DNA of 46,706 nt, taken from assembly GCF_001866645.1 (NCBI RefSeq), contig NZ_MLYP01000065.1, positions 1 through 46,706 on the forward strand. Reading direction: 5' to 3'. The translations under genes were made by a program, and so were the position numbers. The notes under the pieces are model-generated. The model did not search any database. It saw only the letters and a list, made by a program, of their open reading frames with translations, and was not told the origin of the DNA. The DNA comes from Streptomyces colonosanans. Its GTDB lineage: Bacteria; Actinomycetota; Actinomycetes; Streptomycetales; Streptomycetaceae. Shown here piece after piece: positions 1 to 8,283 of the stretch. Numbering within the stretch: position 1 is the stretch's first letter; every line of letters begins with the position of its first letter.

Positions 1-361
1 CGGAAGCCCTCGTACTGGACGTACTTGGGCTTTCGGTCGGCGCGGCGAGTGGGGGTACCCCCTGCTCGAAGAGCTTGGGGGAGGCGTGCCGGGCGTCGCG
101 ACGGGGCAAACGTTGCCTGTTGCGGCACTAGTGCCCCGGCAGGCAATGTTCGCCCGTCAAGGAGCGGCGTCCGGTGCGTTCCCCCACGCTCGGCTTCGCT
201 CGCGCGGGCGGTGCCCCACCGGCGTGCCGACCGGAAGCCCTCGTACTGGACGTACTCGGGCTTTCGGCGGGTGCGGCGAGCGGGGATACCCCCTGCTCGA
301 AGAGCTTGGGGGAGCGTGCCGGGCGTCACGACGGGGCGAACGTTGCCTGTGGGGGCACTAG
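1..361. repeat. Cluster of three copies of a palindromic streptomycete intergenic repeat
   Basis: A unit of about 130 bp occurs at 1-131 and again as a direct copy at 232-361. Between them, 132-231 is a diverged inverted copy, so 1-231 is one large imperfect palindrome centred at 129/130 (GGCACT|AGTGCC). Each direct unit holds two smaller hairpin motifs: a GAAGCCC..GTAC..GTAC..GGGCTTTC palindrome, and a GGGGTACCCCC..GAGCTTGGGGGAG motif of a type I recognise as frequent between Streptomyces genes. The third copy ends inside the response regulator gene: its terminal CTA (358-360) is that gene's stop codon. The cluster could act as a terminator or mRNA 3' structure, or it may be a mobile palindromic repeat. 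The window edge cuts the first copy. Confidence 0.8.
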
Positions 362-1035
362 CTCTTCTCGAAGCGGAAGCCCACGCCCCGTACCGTCGCG
401 ATGTAGCGCGGGTTCGCTGCGTCGTCGCCCAGCTTCTTGCGGAGCCAGGAGATGTGCATGTCCAGGGTCTTGGTGGAGGACCACCACGTCGTGTCCCAGA
501 CCTCGCGCATCAGCTGGTCACGTGTGACGACCCGGCCCGCGTCCCGGACGAGGACGCGTAGCAGGTCGAACTCCTTGGCGGTGAGCTGCAGCTCTTCGTC
601 GCCCATCCACGCGCGGTGCGACTCGACGTCGATGCGCACCCCGTGCGTGGCGGGCGGCTGCGCCGGCTCGGTGGCGCCGCGCCGCAGCAGGGCCCGGACC
701 CGGGCGAGCAGCTCGGCGAGCCGGAAGGGCTTGGTGACGTAGTCGTCGGCGCCCGCGTCCAGGCCGACGACGGTGTCCACCTCGTCGGCGCGCGCGGTCA
801 GGATGAGGATCGGGACGGTGTGGCCCTCGGCGCGCAGGCGGCGGGCCACCTCCAGGCCGTCCATGCCGGGCAGCCCCAGGTCCAGCACGACCAGGTCGAC
901 GCCGCCCTGCATTCCGGCGTCGAGTGCGCTGGGTCCGTCCTCACGCACTTCGACCTCATAACCCTCCCGGCGAAGGGCACGGGCCAGCGGCTCAGAGATG
1001 GACGCGTCGTCCTCGGCGAGCAGTACACGGGTCAT
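358..1035 (-). CDS. OmpR/PhoB-family response regulator
   Basis: 225 aa. This is a DNA-binding response regulator of a two-component system. The N-terminal receiver domain (about residues 1-120) has the acidic pair D9/D10, phospho-acceptor D52 in LDLGLPG and K102 in TKPF. The C-terminal winged helix (about 130-225) has the OmpR-type ending IATVRGVGFRFEKS. A longer open frame reaches 1164, but the ATG at 1035 begins the canonical MTRVLLAEDD. No Shine-Dalgarno precedes it. A TACCAT -10-like hexamer lies 6 nt upstream (1042-1047), with TTGCGC further up, so the mRNA is probably leaderless. No kinase gene is in the window; it could lie to the left, beyond the repeats. The stop codon lies inside the repeat unit. 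Confidence 0.93.
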   Translation of the reverse strand: MTRVLLAEDDASISEPLARALRREGYEVEVREDGPSALDAGMQGGVDLVVLDLGLPGMDGLEVARRLRAEGHTVPILILTARADEVDTVVGLDAGADDYVTKPFRLAELLARVRALLRRGATEPAQPPATHGVRIDVESHRAWMGDEELQLTAKEFDLLRVLVRDAGRVVTRDQLMREVWDTTWWSSTKTLDMHISWLRKKLGDDAANPRYIATVRGVGFRFEKS

Positions 1036-1571
1036 GGGGTGATGGTAGTCCGCTTGCGCGGGGCGCAAGGGTGTGAAGGCAGGTGTGATCGGCGCACACC
1101 GGCTCTTACCTTGGGTTGCGAAGAAGCGGTCGCGCCCCCGTTTGCCACGGGTGCCGAGTCGCACCTGCGGCTGTTAGGTGCCATCCCGGTTGGGACCTTC
1201 GAATAGGTGTCCGCGGTTCCGGAATCACCTGTGATTCACGTCTCAACTTCTTCCATATCCGCTGCACTCATGCCGTATGGTGACCAGAACGCCTGTAGCA
1301 CCATTGGAGACCTTTGGCGAGCACAAGACGCTGAAGGTCTCTTTTGCGTGCGGGCTGGTCCATCTCCAGCCCTGACAAGAACGACCTGTAGCCGGGCCTC
1401 GCACGCAACGACGCGCGCAGGGCGTGGATCCCAGTGGTCGCCGTCCACCGCTCCGTGAACCGGGGCGGACACCCCTGGGCGTGGGGTGGACGACCGATAC
1501 CGCTGGTGCCGGCCTTCCCCCACCGGGCGCGCACCGCTCCTGCAGCGCGTCCCGACCAGCAAGGAACGACC
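1036..1571. other. Divergent intergenic region between response regulator and POT transporter
   Basis: 536 bp with no convincing gene. The left end holds the leaderless promoter of the regulator (-10 at 1042-1047, minus strand). The right end holds the transporter's ribosome site, AAGGA, at 1561-1565. The middle (about 1190-1380) has lower GC than the flanking genes, as expected for promoters, but I cannot assign -35/-10 boxes for the transporter with confidence. Open frames that cross this region continue antisense through the transporter and look like shadows. Confidence 0.5.
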
Positions 1572-3077
1572 ATGGCGTCCAGCCTGACGAAGGACTCGGT
1601 CAAACCGGGCACCCCCGGTTCCGAGAAGACCTTCTTCGGCCACCCCCGCGGCCTGGCCACCCTCTTCATGACCGAGATGTGGGAGCGGTTCTCCTACTAC
1701 GGCATGAGGTCCCTGCTCCCGCTGTACCTGGTGGCGCCGGGCGGCCTGCACATGAACGCGGCCACCGCGACCGCGATCTACTCGGTGTACCTGTCCCTCG
1801 TGTACCTGCTGGCGCTGCCGGGTGGCTGGTTCGCCGACCGTGTCCTCGGCCCCCGCAAGACGGTCGCCGTGGCGGGCGTCATCATCATGCTGGGCCATCT
1901 CACGCTGGCCCTGCCGCCCGCCGGCACCTTCTTCGCCGGTCTCGGCCTGGTCGCCATCGGCTCGGGTCTGCTGAAGGCCAACATCTCGACGATGGTCGGC
2001 CAGCTCTACGACGGCCCGGACGACGCGCGCCGCGACGGTGGCTTCACGATCTTCTACATCGGCATCAACCTGGGCGCCTTCGTCGCACCGCTGGTCATCG
2101 GCACCATCGGTGAGAACGTCAACTGGCACCTGGGCTTCGCGCTCGCCGCGGTCGGCATGGCGCTCGGCCTCGGCCAGTACCTGCTCGGCGGCCGCCACCT
2201 GAGCGAGCAGAGCAACGTCGTGCCCACGCCGATGTCGGCCCAGGAGAAGTCCGCCACGCTGCGCAAGGGCCTGCTCTGGCTCGCCGTCGCCGCGGTCTTC
2301 TACGGCATCGTCGGCTTCTCCGGCCACTTCACCCTGAACTGGGCGCTGATCCCGCTGACCGTCATCGGCCTGATCGTGCCGATCCTGGTCATCGCCCGGA
2401 TCCTGCGGGACAAGGACCTGGACGGCGAAGAGCGGTCGAAGGTGCGGGCGTACGTCTGGTTCTTCGCCGCCGCCGCCGTCTTCTGGATGATCTACGACCA
2501 GGGCGGTTCGACCCTGTCGCTCTTCGCCGACTCGTCGGCCAAGAACACGATCTTCGGCTGGAACTTCCCGGTCTCCTGGTACCAGTCCGTCAACCCGGTC
2601 CTGATCATGGCGCTGGCCCCGGTCTTCGCCTGGCTGTGGCTGGCGCTGAACCGGCGCGGCAAGGAGCCGAGCTCGATCGTGAAGTTCACGTCGGGTCTGG
2701 TCCTGGTCGGTGCGTCGTTCTTCGTGTTCCTCGCCCCGCTGGCGATCGCCGACGGCGGTCACAAGGCCGCGGCGCTGTGGCTGGTCGCCATCTACTTCCT
2801 GCAGACCGTCGGTGAGCTGACGCTGTCGCCGGTGGGTCTGTCCGTGACGACGAAGATGGCGCCGAAGAAGTACGCCTCGCAGATGATGGGCGTCTGGTTC
2901 CTCGCGGTCACCGCGGGTGACTCGATCACCGCCCTGCTGTCGAACCCGGCCGTCGGCGGGGTCAACCTCGACAAGAGGGGCTTCGTCGCCCTGGAGGCCG
3001 TGCTCGCCGTGGTCGCCGGATTCGCGGTGTGGATGTACCGCAACAAGGTCAAGAAGCTCATGGGCGACATCAACTGA
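1572..3077 (+). CDS. POT/PTR2-family proton:oligopeptide symporter
   Basis: 501 aa. It imports di- and tripeptides with protons across the cytoplasmic membrane (Major Facilitator Superfamily, POT/DtpT type). The family signature EMWERFSYYGMRSLLPLYL lies near residue 35 and supplies the ExxERFxYY proton-coupling motif. About 12-14 hydrophobic segments follow, and the length is normal for bacterial POT proteins. I place the start at the ATG at 1572 because AAGGA lies 6 nt upstream; 46 in-frame codons further upstream are unlike the family. A strong terminator follows at 3104-3139, so the gene is probably monocistronic. Confidence 0.93.
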   Translation: MASSLTKDSVKPGTPGSEKTFFGHPRGLATLFMTEMWERFSYYGMRSLLPLYLVAPGGLHMNAATATAIYSVYLSLVYLLALPGGWFADRVLGPRKTVAVAGVIIMLGHLTLALPPAGTFFAGLGLVAIGSGLLKANISTMVGQLYDGPDDARRDGGFTIFYIGINLGAFVAPLVIGTIGENVNWHLGFALAAVGMALGLGQYLLGGRHLSEQSNVVPTPMSAQEKSATLRKGLLWLAVAAVFYGIVGFSGHFTLNWALIPLTVIGLIVPILVIARILRDKDLDGEERSKVRAYVWFFAAAAVFWMIYDQGGSTLSLFADSSAKNTIFGWNFPVSWYQSVNPVLIMALAPVFAWLWLALNRRGKEPSSIVKFTSGLVLVGASFFVFLAPLAIADGGHKAAALWLVAIYFLQTVGELTLSPVGLSVTTKMAPKKYASQMMGVWFLAVTAGDSITALLSNPAVGGVNLDKRGFVALEAVLAVVAGFAVWMYRNKVKKLMGDIN

Positions 3078-3103
3078 GGCCTCACCTGCCCGGCTGAGCC
3101 CAC

Positions 3104-3139
3104 GGAGGGCCACCGCATCTTCGGATGCGGTGGCCCTCC
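3104..3139 (+). terminator. Strong hairpin terminator after the POT gene
   Basis: A perfect 15-bp stem (3104-3118 with 3125-3139) is closed by a C-UUCG-G tetraloop and begins 26 nt after the stop codon. No U-tract follows, which is usual for streptomycete terminators. Confidence 0.88.
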
Positions 3140-3230
3140 GGGCGTTTCCCGGTGTTCTCCTGAGACCGGCTCAGTGCCGCGCGGGCTTCCCGGAACCGGA
3201 CCCGGGGTCGTGTGGAGGGAAGACACAGTA

Positions 3231-3258
3231 CGCGCCGGATCCATGATGATCCGGCGCG
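3231..3258. terminator. Hairpin between convergent POT and ATPase genes
   Basis: An 11-bp perfect inverted repeat (3231-3241 with 3248-3258, CGCGCCGGATC arms) has a 6-nt loop. It lies about 85 bp downstream of the ATPase gene's stop on the minus strand and could terminate that transcript. Confidence 0.55.
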
Positions 3259-3342
3259 CATGTCGTGCTGTACGTGCGGCAGAGCGTGCGAACAGCGCCC
3301 CGAGCGGGCAGGCGGCGCCACGCTCCACGCGGGCGGCGCGCG

Positions 3343-3885
3343 TTACGCGGGCGCTCCGAGTTCCGCCCAGACCGTCTTGCCGGCGATCCCGGGGGTCCGT
3401 ACGACTCCCCAGTCCAGGCAGAGGCGCTGGACGATGAACATGCCGTGGCCGCCGGGGCGTCCGACGCGGTGCGGGCTGCGCGGCGCGGGCTGGCCTGCGC
3501 CCTTGTCGGTCACCTCGATGCGCAGCACCTTGCCGTCGCACCCGATCCACAGCTCGTCCGGGCCCTCGGCGTGCAGACAGGCGTTGGTGACGAGTTCGGA
3601 CACGACGAGCAGCACATCCTCGGCGGCGGCCCGCCGTTCGGCGCCGGCGGCGGGCAACCAGCCCCACGCGTAGAGCGCCTGGCGGGTGAAGTCCCGGGCG
3701 AGCGGGACGACTCCACCCTTACCGTCGAAGCTCAGTCTGCGGGCCTGCCGGCCGGAGGAGGGCTCTCCTTCACCGGGCACGCCGGAGGAAGCATCCTCGT
3801 CGGACGCATCCCCCGCGGGCGTCCCGGAAGCGCCGCTGGGCTCGGGGCCGCGGTCGCCCGGCGAGTGGGGCCGGGTGGTGCTCAT
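3343..3885 (-). CDS. RsbW/SpoIIAB-like ATP-binding anti-sigma (serine kinase-type) protein
   Basis: 180 aa. The C-terminal half is a HATPase_c_2 domain with the N box (ELVTNACLHAEGPD), a DKGAG motif and a GGHGMFIV G2 box. The first 60 residues are low-complexity and Pro/Glu/Ser-rich, probably disordered. By family, such proteins bind a sigma factor and phosphorylate a STAS antagonist. The two genes to the right encode exactly those partners, so partner-switching is the likely role (inference). In S. coelicolor, sigI is controlled by an anti-sigma factor PrsI and an anti-anti-sigma factor ArsI; I cannot confirm that this is the PrsI orthologue. GAGGTGAA upstream supports the ATG at 3885. Confidence 0.82.
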   Translation of the reverse strand: MSTTRPHSPGDRGPEPSGASGTPAGDASDEDASSGVPGEGEPSSGRQARRLSFDGKGGVVPLARDFTRQALYAWGWLPAAGAERRAAAEDVLLVVSELVTNACLHAEGPDELWIGCDGKVLRIEVTDKGAGQPAPRSPHRVGRPGGHGMFIVQRLCLDWGVVRTPGIAGKTVWAELGAPA

Positions 3886-4080
3886 CAGCGCTTCACCTCA
3901 CCGATTCACCAGTTCACGATTCAAGACTCAGTACGAAGATCGACGGCGTATCCGCCGGTTGTTGCTCGTGCCGTTCGCGTGGGGTCTTTTCGTCGCGGCT
4001 TTCGCCGTGACTGCCGACAGGTTCAGCATGTCTCCTGCCCGACCGCACCGCTGGAACACTCATGGATTGGGTCGGCTGAC

Positions 4081-4107
4081 TGTGACACGCGTAACGCGCC
4101 GGTCACA
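4081..4107. promoter_or_regulatory. Inverted repeat between ATPase and STAS genes
   Basis: TGTGAC and GTCACA flank a second inner palindrome CGCG-TAA-CGCG, giving a 27-bp dyad. It lies 31 bp past the STAS gene's stop and about 195 bp upstream of the ATPase start. It could be an operator for the ATPase gene or a 3' hairpin of the STAS transcript; the sequence does not decide. Confidence 0.4.
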
Positions 4108-4138
4108 CAGGGACGCTGGGCGCACGCCCCGCCCCGCG

Positions 4139-4507
4139 CTACTCGGTCAGGGCCGCGTCCAGCGTCTCGTGGACGGTGAAGACGGCCTCCGCCCCGGTGA
4201 TCTCGAAGACCCGGGCCACCACCGGCAGCATCCCCGCCAGATGGACCCCGCCGCCTGCGGCCTCGGCCTTCAGCCGGGCGCCGAGCAGGACGTTCAGCCC
4301 GGTGGAGTCGCAGAAATCCAGCCGTGAACAGTCCACGACCAGGCGTGAGAGCCCTCTCACAAGGCAGTCTTCCAGCGGTTCGCGCAGCAGATCGGCGGTG
4401 TGGTGATCCAACTCACCCGCCGGGGTCACGACGGCGCTCGTGCCCTCCTGCCGCACTTCGACCAGAAGCCGGCCCGACTGTGCGCTGCCGACCATCCCGC
4501 GGTCCAT
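4139..4507 (-). CDS. STAS-domain anti-sigma factor antagonist (SpoIIAA/RsbV-like)
   Basis: 122 aa. A single STAS domain occupies almost the whole protein. The phosphorylatable serine lies in the motif DFCDSTGLNVLLGARLKAE. In its unphosphorylated form such a protein sequesters the partner ATPase and frees the sigma factor. The start at 4507 is chosen because GGGAGAG lies 5-6 nt upstream; a longer frame to 4579 adds a basic, non-conserved tail. It is divergent from the sigma gene across a 247-bp region and points the same way as the ATPase gene. It resembles ArsI of the S. coelicolor SigI module by position only. Confidence 0.88.
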   Translation of the reverse strand: MDRGMVGSAQSGRLLVEVRQEGTSAVVTPAGELDHHTADLLREPLEDCLVRGLSRLVVDCSRLDFCDSTGLNVLLGARLKAEAAGGGVHLAGMLPVVARVFEITGAEAVFTVHETLDAALTE

Positions 4508-4754
4508 GCCGTCTCTCCCGACCGTCGTGGCTGTTGATGGACGCCCCCGAACACTACGCCTTCCCCACCCCCCGGACACCCGAACAACCCTATGAATTTG
4601 GACATTTCACCGCAGAACACACTTGCGGCAGGCCTGTGAAACCGGGTAGGGCTAGTAGGGACACCCACTCGACACGGCCGGCTTCGGAGGCGCCGCACAC
4701 CGCACAGCACGTATTGGCATCGGCGGCCATATGCCGAGAACGATGGAGGACATC

Positions 4755-5660
4755 ATGTCACCCCGGCTCGACGCATCGCAGACCCAGAGGGCGACGTCGG
4801 CTCCCCCTCCGGAACGACCGGACCACCACCTCGTGGACGGTTCGACGGAAGACGCACTCGCCGGACTTCCGGAGATTCCCCCCTACGACGAGGTGGGGCC
4901 GGTGGACGCACGGGCCCTGTCCAAGACGCTCTTCGAACGGCTGGAGTCGCTCGAAGAAGGCACGCACGAATACTCGTACGTCCGCAACACGCTCGTCGAA
5001 CTGAACCTGGCCCTGGTGAAGTTCGCGGCCTCCCGCTTCCGTTCGCGCAGCGAGCCCATAGAAGACATCGTCCAGGTCGGCACGATCGGCCTGATCAAGG
5101 CGATCGACCGCTTCGAACTGAGCCGGGGCGTCGAGTTCCCCACCTTTGCGATGCCGACGATCGTCGGCGAGATCAAGCGTTTCTTCCGCGACACGTCGTG
5201 GTCCGTGCGCGTTCCGCGCCGGCTGCAGGAACTCCGTCTCGACCTCGCGAAGGCCGGCGACGAACTCGCCCAGCAGCTCGATCGCGCCCCGACGGTTGCG
5301 GAGTTGGCGGAACGCCTGGGCATCTCGAACGACGAGGTCGTCGAGGGCATGGCGGCGTCGAATGCCTACACGGCGAGTTCGCTCGACGCGCAGCCCGAGG
5401 AGGACGACTCCGAGGGCGCGCTCGCGGACCGCATCGGGTACGAGGACCACGAGCTCGAAGGCGTCGAGTACGTCGAGTCGTTGAAGCCGCTGATCGCCGA
5501 ACTCCCGCAGCGCGACCGCAAGATCCTGTCCCTGCGCTTCGTGGCCAACATGACGCAGTCGGAGATCGGCGACGAGCTGGGCATCTCGCAGATGCACGTG
5601 TCACGGCTGCTGTCCCGGACACTGGTGCGGCTGCGGAGGGGGCTCACGGTCGAGGAATGA
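4755..5660 (+). CDS. sigI: SigB/SigF/SigG-type alternative sigma factor, probable SigI
   Basis: 301 aa. This group 3 sigma-70 protein directs RNA polymerase to stress or developmental promoters. Region 2 carries the DIVQVGTIGLIKAIDRFE segment (near residues 95-115) and the FPTFAMPTIVGEIKRFFRD promoter-melting segment. Region 3 carries VAELAERLGIS, and region 4 carries MTQSEIGDELGISQMHVSRLLSR, the -35-binding helix-turn-helix. GGAGG at 4746-4750 sits 5 nt before the ATG at 4755, so I prefer it to the ATGs at 4731 and 4743. The symbol rests on gene order (next to hutI) and family; several SigB-like paralogues exist in streptomycetes, so identity needs a tree. A strong terminator separates it from hutI. 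Confidence 0.85.
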   Translation: MSPRLDASQTQRATSAPPPERPDHHLVDGSTEDALAGLPEIPPYDEVGPVDARALSKTLFERLESLEEGTHEYSYVRNTLVELNLALVKFAASRFRSRSEPIEDIVQVGTIGLIKAIDRFELSRGVEFPTFAMPTIVGEIKRFFRDTSWSVRVPRRLQELRLDLAKAGDELAQQLDRAPTVAELAERLGISNDEVVEGMAASNAYTASSLDAQPEEDDSEGALADRIGYEDHELEGVEYVESLKPLIAELPQRDRKILSLRFVANMTQSEIGDELGISQMHVSRLLSRTLVRLRRGLTVEE

Positions 5661-5699
5661 CGGCCCGGCGGTGACGGGCCGTCGCCGACGATCACCGCC

Positions 5700-5741
5700 C
5701 GCCTGGTGCCCGGCCGAGTCGGTTCGGCCGGGCACCAGGCG
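5700..5741. terminator. Bidirectional terminator between sigI and hutI
   Basis: A perfect 18-bp stem (5700-5717 with 5724-5741) with a 6-nt loop lies between the two convergent genes. It ends 2 nt before the hutI stop codon, so it probably serves both transcripts. Confidence 0.88.
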
Positions 5742-5743
5742 CG

Positions 5744-6913
5744 TCAGGCGACCCTGCGGCCGCGCCGCCACACCTCGCTGACGAGCGGTACGCCCGGCCG
5801 GTACGCCAGGTGGACGTGGCTCGGTGCGTCGAGGATCGCCAGGTCCGCGTACGCGCCCGGGGTGAGGCGTCCGATGTCCGTGCGGCGCAGGGCCTGTGCT
5901 CCGCCCGCCGTGGCCGACCAGAGCGCCTCGTCCGGGGTCATACGCATGTCCCGTACGGCCAGCGCGATGCAGAACGGCACCGAGGACGTGAAGGACGAAC
6001 CCGGGTTGCAGTCGGTCGACAGGGCGACGGTGACGCCCGCGTCGAGGAGACGGCGGGCGTCGGGCCACTCGGCGCGGGTGGAGAACTCCGCGCCGGGCAG
6101 AAGCGTGGCGACCGTGCGGCTGTTCGCGAGCGCGTCCACGTCGGCGTCCGTCAGGTGCGTGCAGTGGTCGGCGCTGGCCGCGTCGAGTTCGACGGCGAGC
6201 TGTACGCCCGGACCGTACGACAGCTGGTTCGCATGGATGCGCGGGTGCAGGCCCTTCGCCCTGCCCGCGGTGAGGATCGCGCGCGCCTGGTCGCCGTCGA
6301 AGGCGCCCTTCTCGCAGAAGACGTCGACCCACCGGGCGTGCGGCGCGCAGGCGTCGAGCATCTCGCCGGTGACCAGCGCCACGTACGCGGCCGGGTCGTC
6401 GGCGTAGTCCGGGGAGACGATGTGCGCGCCGAGGTAGGTGACCTCGTCCGTGTGCGCGGCGGCGATGCGCAGAGCGCGTGCCTCGTCCTCGACCGTGAGG
6501 CCGTAGCCGGACTTCGTCTCGAGGGTGGTGGTGCCCTGGCGGAGGGCCTCGGCGAGGTAGCGGACGAGACCCGCCTCCAGCTCCGTGTCCGTCGCGGCCC
6601 GCGTCGCCGCCACGGTCGTGCGGATGCCTCCCGCCGAGTAGCCGCGGCCCGACATACGGGCGTTGAACTCCTGCGTGCGGTCGCCTGCGAAGACGAGGTG
6701 GGAATGGGAGTCCACGAAGCCCGGGATCACGGCCCGGCCGCCGGCGTCGACCCGGTTGTCAGTGGCGGGTGCTTTGCTGGATTCACCGGTCCACACGACG
6801 CGGTCGCCGTCGATGACGACGGCCGCGTCCTGGATCAGTCCGAGAGCAGAGCCTCCGAGGGAGGGATCGTTGGTGACCAGGCTGGCGATGTTGGTGATGA
6901 CCGTGCTGCTCAT
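5744..6913 (-). CDS. hutI: Imidazolonepropionase
   Basis: 389 aa. It hydrolyses 4-imidazolone-5-propionate to N-formimino-L-glutamate, the third step of histidine degradation, in the cytoplasm. It belongs to the amidohydrolase superfamily: the metal-binding motif VDSHSHLVFAGDR is near residue 70, HIHANQLS lies mid-protein, and STDCNPGS is near residue 315. Length is about normal for HutI. GAGGAA lies upstream of the ATG at 6913. The gene is 35 bp downstream of hutF and is the last gene of a four-gene hut operon; the terminator at 5700-5741 closes it. Confidence 0.94.
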   Translation of the reverse strand: MSSTVITNIASLVTNDPSLGGSALGLIQDAAVVIDGDRVVWTGESSKAPATDNRVDAGGRAVIPGFVDSHSHLVFAGDRTQEFNARMSGRGYSAGGIRTTVAATRAATDTELEAGLVRYLAEALRQGTTTLETKSGYGLTVEDEARALRIAAAHTDEVTYLGAHIVSPDYADDPAAYVALVTGEMLDACAPHARWVDVFCEKGAFDGDQARAILTAGRAKGLHPRIHANQLSYGPGVQLAVELDAASADHCTHLTDADVDALANSRTVATLLPGAEFSTRAEWPDARRLLDAGVTVALSTDCNPGSSFTSSVPFCIALAVRDMRMTPDEALWSATAGGAQALRRTDIGRLTPGAYADLAILDAPSHVHLAYRPGVPLVSEVWRRGRRVA

Positions 6914-6948
6914 GTGTTCCTCGTGGGTGGCCGGAGTGGGGGTGGATG

Positions 6949-8283
6949 TCAGGCGCGCAGGGCAGCGACGGCGTCCGCCAGCGCCCGCGCCACGTCCGGT
7001 ACGAGGGCGTGCGCCGCGTCACGGACGACGTGACGGCCGCTCACGACCGTATGCCGCACATCCGCTGCCGTCGCGGCGAATACGGCCGTCTCGGCGCCCA
7101 GCCGCGGCAGCGGCCCCGCGGTCCTGACCGAGTCCAGCGCGACCGTCGTGAAGTCGGCGAGCGCCCCGGGCTGCAGGGCGCCCGCGTCCTGCCAGCCGAG
7201 CGCGGCGTGCCCGTCGGCGGATGCCGCCCGCAGCAGAGCCGCCGCCGTCCAGTGGCCCCGTGTGCGGGTGCGCAGCCGCTCGTTGAGCTCCATCGCGCGT
7301 GCCTCTTCGAGCAGGTCGATGACGGCGTGGCTGTCGGAGCCGAGGCAGAGCGGGGAACCGGCCGACTGAAGGGCCACGGCCGGGCCGATGCCGTCCGCGA
7401 GGTCCCGCTCGGTGGTCGGGCACATACAGGTGCCCGTGCCGGTGGAGCCGATCAGCCGGATGTCCTCGTCCGTGAGGTGCGTGTTGTGGACACCGGTGGT
7501 GCGCCGTCCGAGGACACCGTGGTCGGCCAGCAGCCGCGTCGGGGTGCAGCCGTGGGCCTCCTGGCAGGCGTCGTTCTCCGCCGTCTGCTCGGAGAGATGG
7601 ACGTGGAGCGGGGCCCGCCGCTCCTCGGCCCAGCGCGCCACCGTCGCCAACTGCCCTGCCGGCACGGCCCGTACGGAGTGGACGGCCGCACCGATCCGTG
7701 CGTGATCCCGTTCCTTGAGAACTGAACAGCGTTCGGCCCATGCCTCCGCCGTGCCGTCGGAGAAGCGGAGTTGGTGGGTGGTGGGCGGCTGCCCGAAGCC
7801 GGAGGAGAGGTAGGCGGTGTCGAGGAGGGTGATGCGGATACCGGCCTCGGCCGCGGCGGCGATGAGGGCCTCGCCCATGGCGTTGGGGTCGGTGTAGGGG
7901 GTGCCGCCGGGGGCGTGGTGCACATAGTGGAACTCACCGACGGCGGTGACGCCGGCCAGCGCCATCTCCGCGTACACGGCACGGGCGAGTGCGTGGTACG
8001 TCTCGGGGGTCAGCCGGCCGGCTACCGCGTACATGACCTCGCGCCAGGTCCAGAAGGTGCCGGAGCCGACCTGGACCGTGCCGCGCAGGGCGCGGTGGAA
8101 GGCGTGCGAGTGGGCGTTGGCGAGGCCGGGGAGGGTGAGTCCGCGCAGGATCTCGGCGCCGGGGGGCGGGGCGGCGACGCCGGTGCGGACGGCGGTGATG
8201 CGGCCGCCGGCCACTTCGAGGACGACTCCCGGCTCGACGGCGGGGTCGAGCCAGGCGTGTTCCAGCCAGTACGTCCGCGTCAC
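6949..8283 (-). CDS. hutF: Formimidoylglutamate deiminase
   Basis: 444 aa. It converts N-formimino-L-glutamate to N-formyl-L-glutamate and ammonia (amidohydrolase superfamily). Visible motifs are NAHSHAFHRALRG near the N-terminus, HVHLSEQTAEN mid-protein, and GSDSHAVIDLLEEAR towards the C-terminus, the last a hallmark of this deiminase group. The start is a GTG at 8283 whose first bases overlap the upstream gene's TGA (GTGA), which implies translational coupling. The open frame continues upstream to 8865, but that part is a shadow of the M20 gene. With hutU and hutI it forms the five-step (FIGLU deiminase) route of histidine catabolism. Confidence 0.92.
   Translation of the reverse strand: MTRTYWLEHAWLDPAVEPGVVLEVAGGRITAVRTGVAAPPPGAEILRGLTLPGLANAHSHAFHRALRGTVQVGSGTFWTWREVMYAVAGRLTPETYHALARAVYAEMALAGVTAVGEFHYVHHAPGGTPYTDPNAMGEALIAAAAEAGIRITLLDTAYLSSGFGQPPTTHQLRFSDGTAEAWAERCSVLKERDHARIGAAVHSVRAVPAGQLATVARWAEERRAPLHVHLSEQTAENDACQEAHGCTPTRLLADHGVLGRRTTGVHNTHLTDEDIRLIGSTGTGTCMCPTTERDLADGIGPAVALQSAGSPLCLGSDSHAVIDLLEEARAMELNERLRTRTRGHWTAAALLRAASADGHAALGWQDAGALQPGALADFTTVALDSVRTAGPLPRLGAETAVFAATAADVRHTVVSGRHVVRDAAHALVPDVARALADAVAALRA

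Noticed and set aside
1236..3113. A 625-codon minus-strand open frame
   Set aside because: It lies antisense to the POT symporter, has Arg/Asp/Gln-rich low-complexity translation and no family motif; typical of high-GC shadow frames.
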